Shown one piece after another: positions 1 through 11,591 of a DNA stretch of 64,000 nucleotides. The DNA comes from Thelonectria olida. Taxonomy: Eukaryota; Ascomycota; Sordariomycetes; Hypocreales; Nectriaceae. The stretch covers positions 1 to 64,000 of the forward strand of contig JAGPYM010000070.1 in NCBI GenBank assembly GCA_020736575.1, read 5' to 3'. The notes below the pieces were generated by a model. It searched no databases and was not told where the DNA came from. It worked only from the letters and a program-made list of their open reading frames with translations. Within the stretch, counting starts at the first letter, position 1, and each line of letters begins with the position of its first letter. The translations under genes and the position numbers were made by a program.

Positions 1-2951
1 CGAGCAACAATTTGGCGCCAGATGTTGACTCAGATTTTATCACAGCCCAATCGCCATACTTGGCCTTCCCAATCGCCATCACACCACCTGATAGTGACAC
101 TTCATATGCTGTTTCGTCGCCGCCACTCATTGTTTCAGCTCCCAACACTGCTGGGGGACACTCGCTCCTAATCGCAATTTGCGATGCGGTTAACGGTGAC
201 AGGGATTCGGCCCTGCTAATCAACATCAATGGTTGCAATGATCCAGATTGTCCCTCGTCAAGCCCTACCATCAACTACGTCAGATCCACAACAACAGTGA
301 GCGCCGGCGAGGAAACCTATACCTCGACTATCAAGGCATCCGGTACAGTCTCGGGGACTGTTATATACGGCGTGAGAGGTACAACTTCAACAACCAGTAC
401 AACCAGCACAACCAGCACGGAACAGGCCACGCCAACCGAGACACCTCCCAAAACTCCAACCGAGACGCCCACGACAGCTAGCCCAACAACTACCCCAACA
501 CAGCAGTCTACGCCGGCGGAGACACAAAACACTTTAACATCTTCGACGAGCACCACGGGGTCGACAAATACCGCACAGTCAACCACTACAATAAAGTCAA
601 CCGCAGAAATAACGACCTCGACCACAACCACAGGAACAACTATCACCACAAAGTCGACGACCATAGCTTCCACCACCGATCAAACCACCGAAACAAGACC
701 AGGAACCAGCCAGGCCGCGACAACAACGACATGGGTCTCCGCGAGTCTCAAAACCTCACAAGAATCGACGTCAACCGAAAAACCAACATCTACCAATTCA
801 AACTCAACCGATGCAAGCACCGAATCGAGCGGTGACTCTGAGACAGCGACGGCCTCAACAGCAAGTTCTGTCATACAATCAAACAGCCCGGAAACGGTGA
901 CCCGGTCTTTGGACCAGGAACAATCTTCATCCTCTACATCTGGATCTTCCAATTCTTTGATTCCTTCGTCCCCGAGCAAACCCTCGACCCCTGGCACACC
1001 CGTGGCTTCACCAACCACCTCAAAGACGCTGACCTCTACGACCACGACGAACCCTGCCGAATCCGTGGCTGCATCAAACTTGCAGAGAATCGGACAATAT
1101 GTCTACACTGGGTGCCTCTTCTCTGATGAAGGCTACCCCAGCTTCACGGAGCTAGCAAGTGACTCCGAAATGACAACCGAGAAGTGCATCTCTCTGGTGG
1201 GGGAGAGGCGATATGTCGGCATCTTCAGAAGGTACGTCAGAAAAGAAAACAAAAGTGGTGTAACGCCCAATTAGAGAGTATGTTCTAACACCGTGAAAAG
1301 GTCTTGCTACGTTGCGGACACTTTGGATGCTGCAGCGCTTGTGCCAGATGCTCAGTGCGATATTCCATGCCCTGGAGATGCCACTCTCTTCTGCGGCGGC
1401 CTCGTGCTCTCGGCCGCGCAACGGCGCAATGAGGCGTCTATCCATCGTCGCGACGCACCTTCTGACATCGTCTTAACCCTCTATTCCCGGGTCGTAGATG
1501 GTACCGAGTCACCGAGCGACGCCGCCTCGATACCGACTTCGGCTTCATTCGGGGGGGTTTCTTTCTCTTTGTCATCCACCGCTGCTGGCACTAGAGAAGC
1601 TACTGTCGTCGACGTTCCGAGCGAGAGCATTCCCTTCAGTGTTGCCGCCCCGAGCGATAACATTTCCCTTAGTGTCGCCGACGGTCCAAGCCGGATCTCA
1701 GAAACGGCTCAAGGGTCGGACAGAACGTACGGCTTGACCTGGACCATGACTGAAACCGAGCCAGTCACTACGGTAGCAATGGTACTCTACACTACGGTTG
1801 ACCTGGCAAACCCTTCTCGTCTAACCGTTACAAAGCTGCATGTTACTTTGACATACTTTCCGTGCCACAGTTGCCCAAATCATGGAGTACCTTTGGTGGA
1901 AATGACGACTGTAACGGCTCGATGCTCGGCGTGTGGTCAAAATGGCCGCAGCGACGTTGTTCTCACGGTTCCAAATACTGCCTGTTCTGCTTGTGCGATG
2001 GGGCCCGTAGATTCGGCGACGGTTGACCAGCAATCGCGGGAATCCAAGGTGCAGCAGCAGTCTCTGCCAGGTGCGGCCGTTCGCAACAAGGAAACGTCCC
2101 CCACCTGGCTAGGAGCACGGCCGGAGGGACATCGAGCACATGAAATCCTCTCGGTTCCTGCCACGCATCAACTCCCGGCTTCTGCCCCAACGCAACTTCC
2201 GGGTGATCTCGCCCAACAACTGCCAGATTCCCCCTTTCAGCGGCCCTCTGCCCCCAACGCGAATCAGGTTCCGGCTTCTGTGCTTCACCAACTCTCCATT
2301 GGTAATACCCGTCAATCTTCAGCTTCAGCCCTTGACCAACCCTCAGCTTCAGCCCTTGATCAACCCTCAGCTTCAGCCCTTGATCAACCCTCAGCTTCAG
2401 CCCTTGATCAACCCTCAGCTTCAGCCCTTGATCAACCCTCAGCTTCAGCCCTTGATCAAGCTTTAACTTTAGCTGCTGATGAACCCTTGATTTCGGCCTC
2501 TGATCAGGCTCCAGCTTCAGCCAACCACCAGCCATCAGGTTCTAACGCCCAACAGCTCTCGACTTTAGACAACGACCAGCTTCCAGTTTCTGGTGCCCAA
2601 AAACTTCCGACTTCTGCAATCCAGCAGCTCCCAGGGTCTGCTACACACCACCCGGAAAGCACCGAAACTCAACAAGCAGCAGCAGGGGTAAAGATACAAG
2701 AGAGTGGCTTAGAAGGCGAAAAGGACGGCTCGCCAAGGGATTCGCTACACACTTCATTGCCAGTAACAGTCGCACATGCCGAAAGTGCGGTAACCTTTAG
2801 CCCTTTTACCCGTTTTGATTCAGCCACCGATATCCCTTTTACAAGCCCGAGTGAGCCTGCTGTTATTACTGCAAGGGGTGCAAAAACGCTAAAATCAGCA
2901 TTATATTTAGTCTTCATTAGTGCTAGTATCGTGATTTATGCTATCTCTTAA
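1..2951 (+). CDS. WSC-domain, Ser/Thr-rich GPI-type cell-surface protein (5' partial)
   Basis: The reading frame is open at the left edge, so the start lies outside the window. A long Ser/Thr-rich stalk (about 370-1070) precedes a WSC-type cysteine domain that is split by an intron at 1232-1300 (gtacgt...aaaag). Splicing joins YVGIFRR to SCYVADTLDAA and restores the spaced cysteines of the WSC fold, ending CPGDATLFCGG. The C-terminal half is a degenerate octapeptide repeat rich in Q, P, S and A, with six near-perfect SASALDQP copies. The last about 20 residues are hydrophobic (YLVFISASIVIYAIS), as in a GPI-anchor signal. WSC domains bind glycans and occur in cell-wall stress sensors, but this protein has no cytoplasmic tail after the hydrophobic end, so a wall-anchored glycoprotein is more likely than a signalling sensor. 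The N-terminal 110 visible residues match no family I recognise. Confidence 0.8.
2319..2462 (+). repeat. 24-bp in-frame minisatellite, six copies
   Basis: Six tandem 24-bp units encode SASALDQP (the last copy ends QA). The first unit has gac where the later ones have gat. More diverged units of similar spacing flank the array from about 2155 to 2660. The unit length is a multiple of three, so copy-number change would preserve the frame. Confidence 0.95.
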
Positions 2952-2956
2952 AAGAC

Positions 2957-2978
2957 TTAGGTTTAGGGTTAGGGTTAA
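2957..2978 (+). repeat. short interstitial telomere-like repeat
   Basis: The tract reads TTAGG-TTTAGGG-TTAGGG-TTAA. TTAGGG is the usual telomere repeat of filamentous ascomycetes. It starts six bases after the stop codon of the WSC gene. Confidence 0.75.
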
Positions 2979-3009
2979 CAGTGGCCTAGATAGCTTCACA
3001 ACTAACGCG

Positions 3010-3040
3010 CCTCTCCCTCTCCCTCTCCCTCTCCCTCCCT
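3010..3040 (+). repeat. CTCCCT pyrimidine microsatellite
   Basis: A run of about five CTCTCC/CTCCCT units lies in a wider polypyrimidine stretch (about 3005-3090), in the gap between the WSC gene and the convergent gene at 3192-3751. Confidence 0.9.
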
Positions 3041-3191
3041 TACTCTTTCCATTTCTCTTTCCCTTTCTCTTATAACTTCCTCTCTTTCTATCACTGACTG
3101 ATTGATCTACCCGATCCTGCGTACCCTTCCTATTCTGACAACATCGGGGCACTGCTCGTACCTTCTTCCCTCTATACTCTTCCGCGTCCAC

Positions 3192-3751
3192 TCAAAACTG
3201 CAGGTATTTATTCGCATATGCCCCATTATTATCGTCCATCTCAATAATATTAATCTGCAAGATCTCCGGATTTTCCTCATCCCCAGGAACAAGATGATCA
3301 AATGTCACCCCGTAATAGTCAACCCTACTACCAATCTGTTAGGCACCATGATCAGTCAATACGCCCCCTGGTCACGCCTAAGAAACACCTATCCCTGTTA
3401 CCTATAGGAAACCCCTTCCCCTTTGAGTGCTCATTGTACTTACGTCCACGGCTTCGGGTCCTCCATTACCCAGCCCATGTACTCGTCTCGCACAATCATA
3501 TCGCCACCAACATCAACTCCAACATCCCGCCCATAGATAGCTCGGAACGCCACCCTGGCAAGCTCTGCCGCGGCCGGCTGTAGGGACGGCCAGAATACCC
3601 CTTTAAGTTGCCACTCTACCCCGGGCAGCAGCTTCTCAACTGCGACCGATGGTCCCTCGATGTGGATTCGCAGTGGCTGCTCTACTGACAGCAGGTGCTG
3701 ATCTCGGGCAGGAGAGTAAATACAAGGCGGAATGTAAAGATCTAATGCCAT
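3192..3751 (-). CDS. hypothetical protein, two exons, 146 aa
   Basis: Exon 1 is 3751..3444 and exon 2 is 3324..3192, with an intron from a perfect GTAAGT donor to a TAGTAG acceptor. The spliced length is 441 nt and closes in frame at a TGA. The protein begins MALDLYIPPC. The junction gives PKPWTVDYYGVTFDHLVPGD, and the acidic C-terminus ends NKYLQF. There is no signal peptide, transmembrane segment or motif I recognise. The composition (clustered Trp, Tyr and acidic residues) and the clean splice make it look like a real small cytosolic protein. It is convergent with the WSC gene. Confidence 0.55.
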
Positions 3752-3874
3752 AAGGGGCGGGAGGGAGAGGCATTAGTAAGTAGTAGCTGTTCTTAATGCT
3801 ATGGTCTATGGTGCGGGCGGGATTAGTTAGGAGGAATGGTATATGCCTTTGGTTAAAGTAAGAGAGAGAGTGTG

Positions 3875-4132
3875 CTAAGTTTGAAATTTTTTATTTTCTT
3901 CCCTTCTTGCTCCTCCTGTCTGCGGGGCTAGTGGTAGCGTATACATGGCTGAGGCCAAGTATGTACAGATATTGCCTGATCCAGGAAGCTTTATGAGGAC
4001 GCCCACATTCCGGGGGATGAGTTTCTTCAGCTCTGGATTCGCAGCCTTTGCCTCCAGTATAGCATCACGCCACATGGCAGAGGTCGGACTCACATCGTTG
4101 AGCCCCCCGAACCGGGTTGACGGCGAGCTCAT
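3875..4132 (-). CDS. possible small ORF (85 aa) just downstream of the MFS gene
   Basis: The frame opens at an ATG 20 bases past the MFS stop codon and runs 86 codons. It includes the well-formed stretch LKKLIPRNVGVLIKLPGSG. Codon use and composition look protein-like, but I recognise no family and see no independent promoter. It could be a separate small gene, the last exon of an alternative MFS transcript, or chance. Confidence 0.3.
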   Translation of the reverse strand: MSSPSTRFGGLNDVSPTSAMWRDAILEAKAANPELKKLIPRNVGVLIKLPGSGNICTYLASAMYTLPLAPQTGGARREENKKFQT

Positions 4133-4151
4133 ATTGACGTTGCCATTCAAT

Positions 4152-6122
4152 TCACCTTTCTATCTCCCTCCTATCCCTGTAATAAGTCTTCTCTTTTTGC
4201 AGTTTTATTCCTCTAATACAAGACCAAAGATACGCTCCATGTACCACTTCATGTCCCCCATCCTTGAGGATCCAGGCATTGCCGAGCAGTGTGGAGAGGA
4301 CCACACAAAGCCACATAAAGGGGATCAGTGCCACAAAAGCGAACTTGACGCCTATCTGAGCATCTCCATGTTCGTTCCCCGACTTATTATTGAAGACCGC
4401 GGACATTAGCGTTAGCGACACTGTGCCGCCAAGCGGTACAGCTAGGCTCACAAGGCAGGTGATCTGGGCTGTCATCTTTGGGAAGTATGCAAGTGCATGC
4501 ACAGATCCTGGATTGATTCTCATACCTACTCCATGCCCTGTCAATGCCATCATCACAAAAACCAGGTTGGTATTGCCCTTGTTGATCGCTGAAGCGAGAA
4601 CTGTGATGCCCACTGCAGAAGTGATAGAGCCAAGTAGGAGCGGCGGTAGAGTCTGTCGAGGCCAGGTGCTGGACGAGAACTGGGCCATGTATGCCCCAAC
4701 TAGAGATCAAGTGTGAGTAAGAGGAAAGCAGTTTGCAAATGCTGGGGAATTGAAACGAAAACGCACCTGCCAGCCCAGGTAAGTAATATAAGAGAAGTTT
4801 CCCGGCTTTACTAGAACTGTACCCGAGCACAAGGGCAAAATAGAGATTCAAAAAGTACATGACGGCGAACATGGCCATGCCCGAGGCGAAGTTAATGAGG
4901 AATACGAGTCCGATATCCCTCTGCGATAAGAGATTCCACGGTATCATGGCTCGCTGGGTAGGAAAAATTCGAGACATCAATCGGGGCGGAGACATTGAGT
5001 ACTGACAAATGATCCATGCGGCTATCAATGCAACGCCGATGACCAGAGGCACAAGGACGTGAACCGAAGCCCATGTGTAAGAGCCTCCTGCCCAGGTGAG
5101 AGCTAATATGAGCAAGGTTAGGCCACACAGAAATAGGAATTGACCGGCATAGTCCAGGGTTGACATCCGCATCCAGAAGCGAGCATGGCGCGTCTCAGGA
5201 ATGGCGCGGCCCTCAATCTCGGGCAGTGGCTGAGGGCCGACCAACTCCTTGCGCAGCAGGATAATGACGAGCACGATGGCTGCCGCGGCGATGGGAAGAT
5301 TGATAGCAAAGCACCATCGCCAGCTCACCTCGGTCAAATATCCACCCATTACGGGCCCGACGCTGAATGCTATGGCGGAGATGATGGCTGAAAGCGTCCA
5401 GTTCCAGGCGTAGTCTTCAAGCGAGACACGGTCAGCCATGATTGTGTGCCCGGTGATGTTCACACCGGCTGCCCCGACTCCCTGGAGCGCACGACCAAAT
5501 AGCAAGGCGCCAAAGGCAGACGTGGGAGCCCCGGTGCACACAGCACTGCCGACGGCTATTATAATAACTGCGGTGTGAATGGTGGCATGGCGGCCAAAGA
5601 TATCGGCGATTTGGGCCCAAAAGGGGAGAAAGGCCGCGGAAGTCAGGTTGAAGGCAGAGACGATCCAATTGAGCTGCTTGACCTGATCTGCGACTTGATC
5701 AGTTTTCCTGCATTCAGATACTTGGACCTATCTGGAGATGGTCCAGAAATCTAAGTTGGCTTACTGAAGTCATCTGCAATAAATGGAAGTGCGGAGGCGA
5801 TGATGGTTGTGTCCAGGGACTGGAGAGCGAAGGGCAAAGCGAGGCCAAGAAGAACCTTATATCGGAGGCTCCGTCGCCTCTTCACGTCGACCGGGCGGTC
5901 ATGCGGCTGCTCTGTGAACAGACCTCCGGCATCAATAGGTGGCGGATGGCTCTCGGGACATGTCGTTGGGCTACGAGCCGAATCTTGCCCTGAAGCCATA
6001 AGCTCACAAGCAGCAATAGGGGAAGCTGCAGGACTGGGTGTAGTCTCGATGGCCGCACACCTACTTCTGGCTTCCCGGTTTTTTTCGTACTTTTTCCTGG
6101 CATACTTCCACACCAGGTACAT
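4152..6122 (-). CDS. MFS drug/metabolite exporter, DHA2-type, 610 aa
   Basis: Three exons (6122..5765, 5693..4767, 4699..4152) sum to 611 codons in frame. Introns 5764..5694 and 4766..4700 have GTAAGC and GTGCGT donors. The junctions give DDFIADQVKQLNWIVSAFN and LPGLAVGAYMAQF, both typical of the family. Hallmarks are the motif-A-like FGRHATIH after TM2, the motif-C-like GPVMGGYL in TM5, an LNWIVSAFNLTSAAFLPFWA signature, and about 14 hydrophobic segments after a hydrophilic N-terminus of about 85 residues. Such carriers export drugs or metabolites by proton antiport at the plasma membrane. It is divergent from the Zn2Cys6 regulator at 6978, suggesting regulation by that neighbour. A later start (Met43, MASGQD) is possible. 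Confidence 0.88.
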
Positions 6123-6977
6123 ACTAGCTTGTTTAGAGGCGATTCTTATGGGAGCTGCACAGGGCCTGTCGGTAGCATGAGCAAGCTCAAAGTTCTGGAG
6201 AAGGAATAGGTAACAGCGTCTTAGAAGTCGATGGTTGGTATGTGCCTGGTGTAGCCAGCGCGTCGGCGAACAGTTGAAGAAATTGACATTGCATTCGACT
6301 TGGAGACTCTCAAGCTAGTACAGGGTCTTATATATATACCCAAGGAGACCATCAGGCCGTCGTTGGTTAATTCCTCGTGCTTTGTAATCTTCTTCGTCCA
6401 TACTGCGTGGTCAACCCGTCTCGGACCGAGTGAAAATTGGTGCCTTTCGCCTCACACTCCTGGGCCAGCATTCAAGCTCGCTATCCACGGCATTAATTAA
6501 ATAAGGCATTTCAGGGGGATAAATGCTATAGAGAAACCTAGCACTACTGTCCAGAGGCCATGCAAACACTTTGAGGACAGTGTTATCTGCAAAACTTGTC
6601 ACGATACGCAGGCGCCAGCTCTCAGTGATTTGCATGCCCGAAGCCCGAACTTGGTGACTTCAGTCCGGGATAACACACCTTCGGAAGAAGGCAGTTAGCA
6701 GGGGACCCTTGTCCAAAGCGCCAGGACTCCCGACACCATGTAGATTATCAACTAGTATGTGGAGTGGCACGCTCCACAGCCAAAACCCGAGCTCCGAAGG
6801 GTGCATTTAAACCCAGCCATCTCGGGCTTCGGTGCCATTACCTATACGCCCATTTCATCTTCGTCTCTCTTACCCTTGTTTCGCCCCTCGACATTCGGAC
6901 GATTCCAGTTTTCTGCCGAGCTGTATCGACTACACTCCTTTTGAACACCCGAAGGCCTTCAGGAGAATCGGAAGCCT
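6123..6977. promoter_or_regulatory. shared intergenic region of the divergent MFS and regulator genes
   Basis: These 855 bp separate two divergent starts. A TATA-like tatatatata lies at about 6328-6337, roughly 200 bp upstream of the MFS start. No convincing coding sequence is present. Confidence 0.5.
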
Positions 6978-9593
6978 ATGCAAACTGCCATGCTGAACAA
7001 ATCTTGCGACCAGTGCCGCAATCGCAAGGTCCGCTGTCTTGGTATGTCATCCCCCTAGCAGCTTTCTGTGATAAAACAGCCACCCTGATCGGCTGCAGTG
7101 CCACCTGTGTCGTCAGGTCGCCCACTGGCATGTACCCACTGTATCGTGAGTGCTCCTATTCTCTCGATTTCATCGGGTCAAATGAATCAACGCTGATAAA
7201 TTGGCGTAGAAACGGAACGAGCCCTGTCACTTTAGCGTCTTGAACCGCAAGCTGCGGGCTGCTAGAACAAGTGCGTGTTGTATGGGTGATCTACCATCAC
7301 CCGATATGAACTCTTATATTGACCCAACCAACGTTTAGCAGCTCTCCCGACTCCAAGCCCGGCAGACTCGGTTACTCCGAATGCATCTAGTGGACCGGGC
7401 TCACTTCCTCGTTACTTCATTGACTATCTCTTACAAGACCCTTCAGCAGAAGCAACACTGTACGATGAATTTTCCGTGCTCAAGGTTTGTGAATATACGC
7501 GTGGGTCTCATCCGGTTAGCTAATACAAACTCGCAGGTGCACGATCAACGAGGTACGTTTGTCCGGACTTTGACGGCTTCGACACCTATCTAACAGGAAG
7601 ATAAGTCACAAGTTCTGGGTTAGCCTTCTTCTCGGACCACAAGGTTGAGTGCCTGGCCCGAACAATCGGCAACTCACGGCTACGGGAGCTGGTCAACGAT
7701 ATTGACATAGCCTTGCGATCTCGTCTACTAACTCGGGCTGATGTACAAATTGCCCATTTGAGCAGAGTCCACCATCAACCACAAATTTCAGCAGACGAGG
7801 CTACTGTCTACATACAGGGTATGCACCAATCTAAGACAGGACATGAGACATGCTCACGGATCCAGTCTACTTCGATAGTATGCACAATATGTTCCCGTTC
7901 CTTGACAAGGAAGACTTCGAGCGAAAAGCATTTAATCCCGACCTTTCAAACCTCTTGAAAAGCTGTCCCCAATTTTCGGCCGTCTACCATGCTGTCTTGG
8001 CTCTGGGATGCCAGCAGCATGGACGTGGTTCTTTTGAGCCTGGGATAGGCGAAGCCTGGGAGCTCTTTTTAGTAGCTTTGAGCCATCTTGAAGACATTCG
8101 ACGTTTGGAAGACTCTCTCACAGCCCTTCAGGTGAGGCTTATCACGCCATGGCGCTGTTATGTTCGCTGACCAATCCATAGGCACTGACTGCGATGGTAT
8201 GCTGTATACGCTTGGTTGGTTTTAATGATGTAAATATTTATCTGACCCGCTATATAGTCGATCTTCGCCATGAATGCATGCTATCTCCAGGTAAACCATA
8301 CTCTTCTCGCAGAGGCTACGCGAATGGCAATCAGACTTCGCTACCACAAATCAGCAATAAGTGAACGGCAAAACACCTGTCAGCGCACGTTTTGGGTCAT
8401 ATATCAGATGGAAAAACACGACAGTTTCCAGTCCAGGAGCGCCTCGGTGAGACATCCTCTCCATCCCAGATCTTCCAGCTGACTCTTCTCCGCAGCTAAT
8501 AGCAGATTACGACGTCGGCTGCCCGATCCCTTCCGTCCCTGAGTCTACCTTTGGCACCTACGACTGGTTCCTCTCGTCCATCCGCCTCGCTCGGCTACTC
8601 TCTATCGCTTATGAGTTTCTGTTTTCCCTTACAGCCTCGACACAACCGGCGGCGTCGCAGTTAGTCGTCATTGACCGCATTGAGAATAACCTAGAGCAGT
8701 GGCGCCAATCCATCCCCGTATCGTTCAAACCGCAAGAGCCGCTACATAAACCAAGTTTTGTAGATCCTAAGACTAAAGGAGTGGCCTTGTCAACGCAGTA
8801 CTACTACTACCATATTCTGATATCTCTCGAGAGGCTAAGGCTCCATCTTGGCGGCGATAGCGGCTTCAGACAGCAGGCTAGCAAGCAGAAACTTCTGGCG
8901 GCCGCTAGAACCGTAATCGAGCTCACGCGGTTTATTGACGTTGAGCCGTACACACCGATCTTGTGAGTTCTGCCGAGTTACCTCATCGATATAACTGAGC
9001 CAACTCTTTGCAGCATACTCGCTATTATGCCATTATCTGCACTGTTCATTTTATTTGACTTCATCATCCATAATCCACGCCATCCCGATACGCGGGCGAA
9101 CGTTGTACTTTTAGATATTGTTTCAGGGCACTTTAGTTTCCTCGAACATGCGTCCGCCGGATCAATGCCGGGAAACTACCTGAGCGAATTTGCTCAAATT
9201 GCGAAACAATATTTGCAGGAATTACCTGAGGTTCCGAATGACCGGGCCAATGCCCAGGAAGGGACCGGAGACCATCGTTTGGACATAGAGAGCAGTGCAC
9301 ATACGGTTCGTTCTCTGGTAGTATAAAACAAGAAGAATTTCACTGACGCTAGCTTAATGTTTGAGGGTCACTCGAGCAATTCTGGCCAGATACCAACGGG
9401 AGATCTGGATGGCAGCATCGGCTCGGAATCACCGCACGATATGCTCTTCGACAACTCCTCGGGGTCGATGGGCCCAGATCCTATGGCAGGTCTAGATTTT
9501 GAGACTCTCCTCAACTGGCCATTTTTGGATATGTATGCAGTTGGCGAATACGTTGGGGAACAATCTCAGCAGCCAGCCCCAACCAGGAAGTGA
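6978..9593 (+). CDS. Zn2Cys6 transcription factor with fungal-specific TF domain, many introns
   Basis: Inferred exons are 6978-7041, 7099-7145, 7210-7270, 7339-7484, 7537-7552, 7606-7818, 7866-8131, 8182-8196, 8258-8446, 8496-8962, 9014-9305 and 9353-9593. The first three exons assemble a complete zinc cluster: CDQC-x6-C, then ACTHC-x6-C, giving six cysteines that no single exon holds. The middle carries the regulatory-domain signature of fungal TFs (YFDSMHNMFPFLDKEDF, then NACYLQVNHTLLAEATRMAI). Exon 8 is a 15-nt microexon. All junctions close in frame except the last, where the best intron (9306-9352) leaves the C-terminal exon (GLDFETLLNWPFLDMYAVGE) one base out of frame. So the gene may be frameshifted near its end, or the last splice is unusual. 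It is divergent from the MFS exporter, its likely target. Confidence 0.8.
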
Positions 9594-10630
9594 TTGGAAT
9601 CCCTGCAGTGACTGGCGAGTCGGGCCAGATGGGTCCAGGAAGATGACGAAGAAACTAGAGACAGAGAACAGTTACCGACTCCTCAGTTCCATACAACAAT
9701 GTTCCATAATTCTCCCTTACACATTCGCCGCTCTCGCGCCACTGAACCGGGGTCTCGAATGACCTCCACTGTCGTGATTGACGGGCAAGCCCCGGGTCAA
9801 AGGGTGAGAAGCCTGGTGTCTCCATCTGCACCTCGAAGATCCGTATTGGTTACACTACTTGAGAAGGAAAAGGCAATAGCAGGAGAAGGGGAACCTCATC
9901 CTCTACGACATGAGATTTTCTCATTTCTTGTTCAGTGTAGCAGACCCGTACCAGTTCATCGTCATTAAGTATATTTACAATTAGGTGCACAGAATCTATA
10001 AGGAGTTAAGGCTATTCTGCCACAAGGCCAGTTGCTCCAGTTTTGCCTTCGATTTAGAAATACCAGCTTTTGCCTCTATTGACAACATAGCATGAACACC
10101 CTCTCCCTAACGGGTTGATCCAATACAGACAGCATCATCACAGTGACGCAAAATAAGGAATAAGGGTGGCGAAGAAGAATGAGGAAAGTTCCGTGCAGCT
10201 CACGACTAAGTGGGTTCTCATAGGTTAGTTTAGCTCTAAGGGCTACACCGAATGCCGAAAGGCCCTGTCACTGAGTCGCTTCGGCGCTCGGATCTTGGCG
10301 ACGAGGATACCACATGTTTCAAGTTTAGTTCCATGAGCGTTAGTCAGTGGGGCATCGAATGGATTTCCTAATTAGGTTAAATAAACATTTAATAACACTC
10401 GGGTCTCTGTACTCCCTTGAGGATGTAAACGCCTAAGCCTCCGTGACTGGCTATCCTCGGTGTCAGTTCCCGGTAGACTGGGAATGAGTACGACAAGCCC
10501 AAAGAAGTTTATAATAAGACTGCCGACATGTCGGAGGAAGGAATGGTCCATATCATTGAAAAGGATTCTCTACATTACCACCCCAAATTCTCCACTACTT
10601 GATTCATGTTGGGCGATATTGATCCTCAGT
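9594..10630. other. intergenic, no gene seen
   Basis: About 1 kb with no credible coding frame. ORFs at 9699-9968 and 10460-10630 lack an ATG, domain or coding character, apart from the reading frame that runs into the RTA1-like gene. Confidence 0.5.
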
Positions 10631-11591
10631 ATGGAACACTACAACTTAGGCGCCAATTTGTTTTTCCTGATCTCCTTCGCTCTCCTTGTTCCTTTCCAAA
10701 CATATTACGGCATCCGTTATAAGACCTGGGGGTTCATGTTCAGCATGCTCTGTAGTCTTATTCTGGAGATCCTAGGCTACACCGGCCGGATTGGTCTACA
10801 CTACGGAAAAGATATGTTCTTGATGTACTTACGATCTCGATGCCAGCTAGATACCGATTTTGACAAGAAAAACCCAGGTACATTATTACTCTCACAATTG
10901 GGCCGGCATTCTTGAGCGCCGCAGTCTACCTTTGCCTCGCTCGTATTATCGTAATTTACGGTGAATACCTCGCTCGTTTCAAGCCAGTCGTCTACACCGC
11001 CACTTTCATGTTGTTCGATCTATTCGCGCTCCTCTTACAGTCCGCAGGAGGCGCGTTGGTGGGAGGAGACGATCCCACGTTTTGGGATACTGGCCTTCGT
11101 ATTTTGCAAGCCGGACTGTCGGTTCATCTTGTTGGCATCACAATCTACGTCATCTTATGCGCGGATTTTGCGTTTAGCGCCTACCGAGAGCGGGATGAGT
11201 GGAGGACCGACTTCAAGTCTTTTCGCTCTTCGAAGCAGTTCAAAGCGTTTTGCATTGGTGCGTTGATGACTTCTCTAGGGATGGAGAACAACTTGGGCTG
11301 ACTACCATAGCACTTGGCCTCGCGACCCTCGCAATCTTGATTCGCACTGCATTTCGCGTCGCAGAGTTGAGCCAAGGTTTCGACAGCGAAATCTCGGAAA
11401 ATGAACCGGTCTTTCTTGTTCTGGATGGTACGATGATCCTTTGCGCTAGTTTGCTATTGACATTATTGCACCCGGGCCACGTTTTCTTGGAATATTGGGC
11501 GAAAGCGGAATTCGACGTCAGGACCGGTAAGAGAAAAGGTTCGCGTGAACGGGGTGTCGAACTTGGCTCTATTGCTTCGCAAGTGTCATAA
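10631..11591 (+). CDS. RTA1-like seven-transmembrane protein, 284 aa
   Basis: Exons 10631-10824, 10878-11257 and 11311-11591 sum to 285 codons in frame. Family marks are ILGYTGRIGLHYG in the second helix region, TIGPAFLSAAVYLCLARII after intron 1, and the diagnostic FRVAELSQGF followed by LLLTLLHPGHVF near the end. RTA1/RTM1 proteins are fungal-specific membrane proteins linked to lipid translocation and resistance to membrane-active compounds. I took the ATG at 10631 (MEHYNLGANLFF) because it places the first helix as in relatives. The frame stays open upstream to 10460 without a better ATG, so a missed 5' exon is possible. Confidence 0.85.

Noticed and set aside
317..1045. Long antisense frames rich in Val opposite the Ser/Thr-rich stalk
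   Set aside because: They are the mirror of Thr/Ser codon repeats (ACN on the sense strand reads as Val-type codons in antisense). No domain, and low-complexity composition.
1963..2535. 190-codon minus-strand frame with repeats
   Set aside because: It mirrors the 24-bp minisatellite of the WSC gene.
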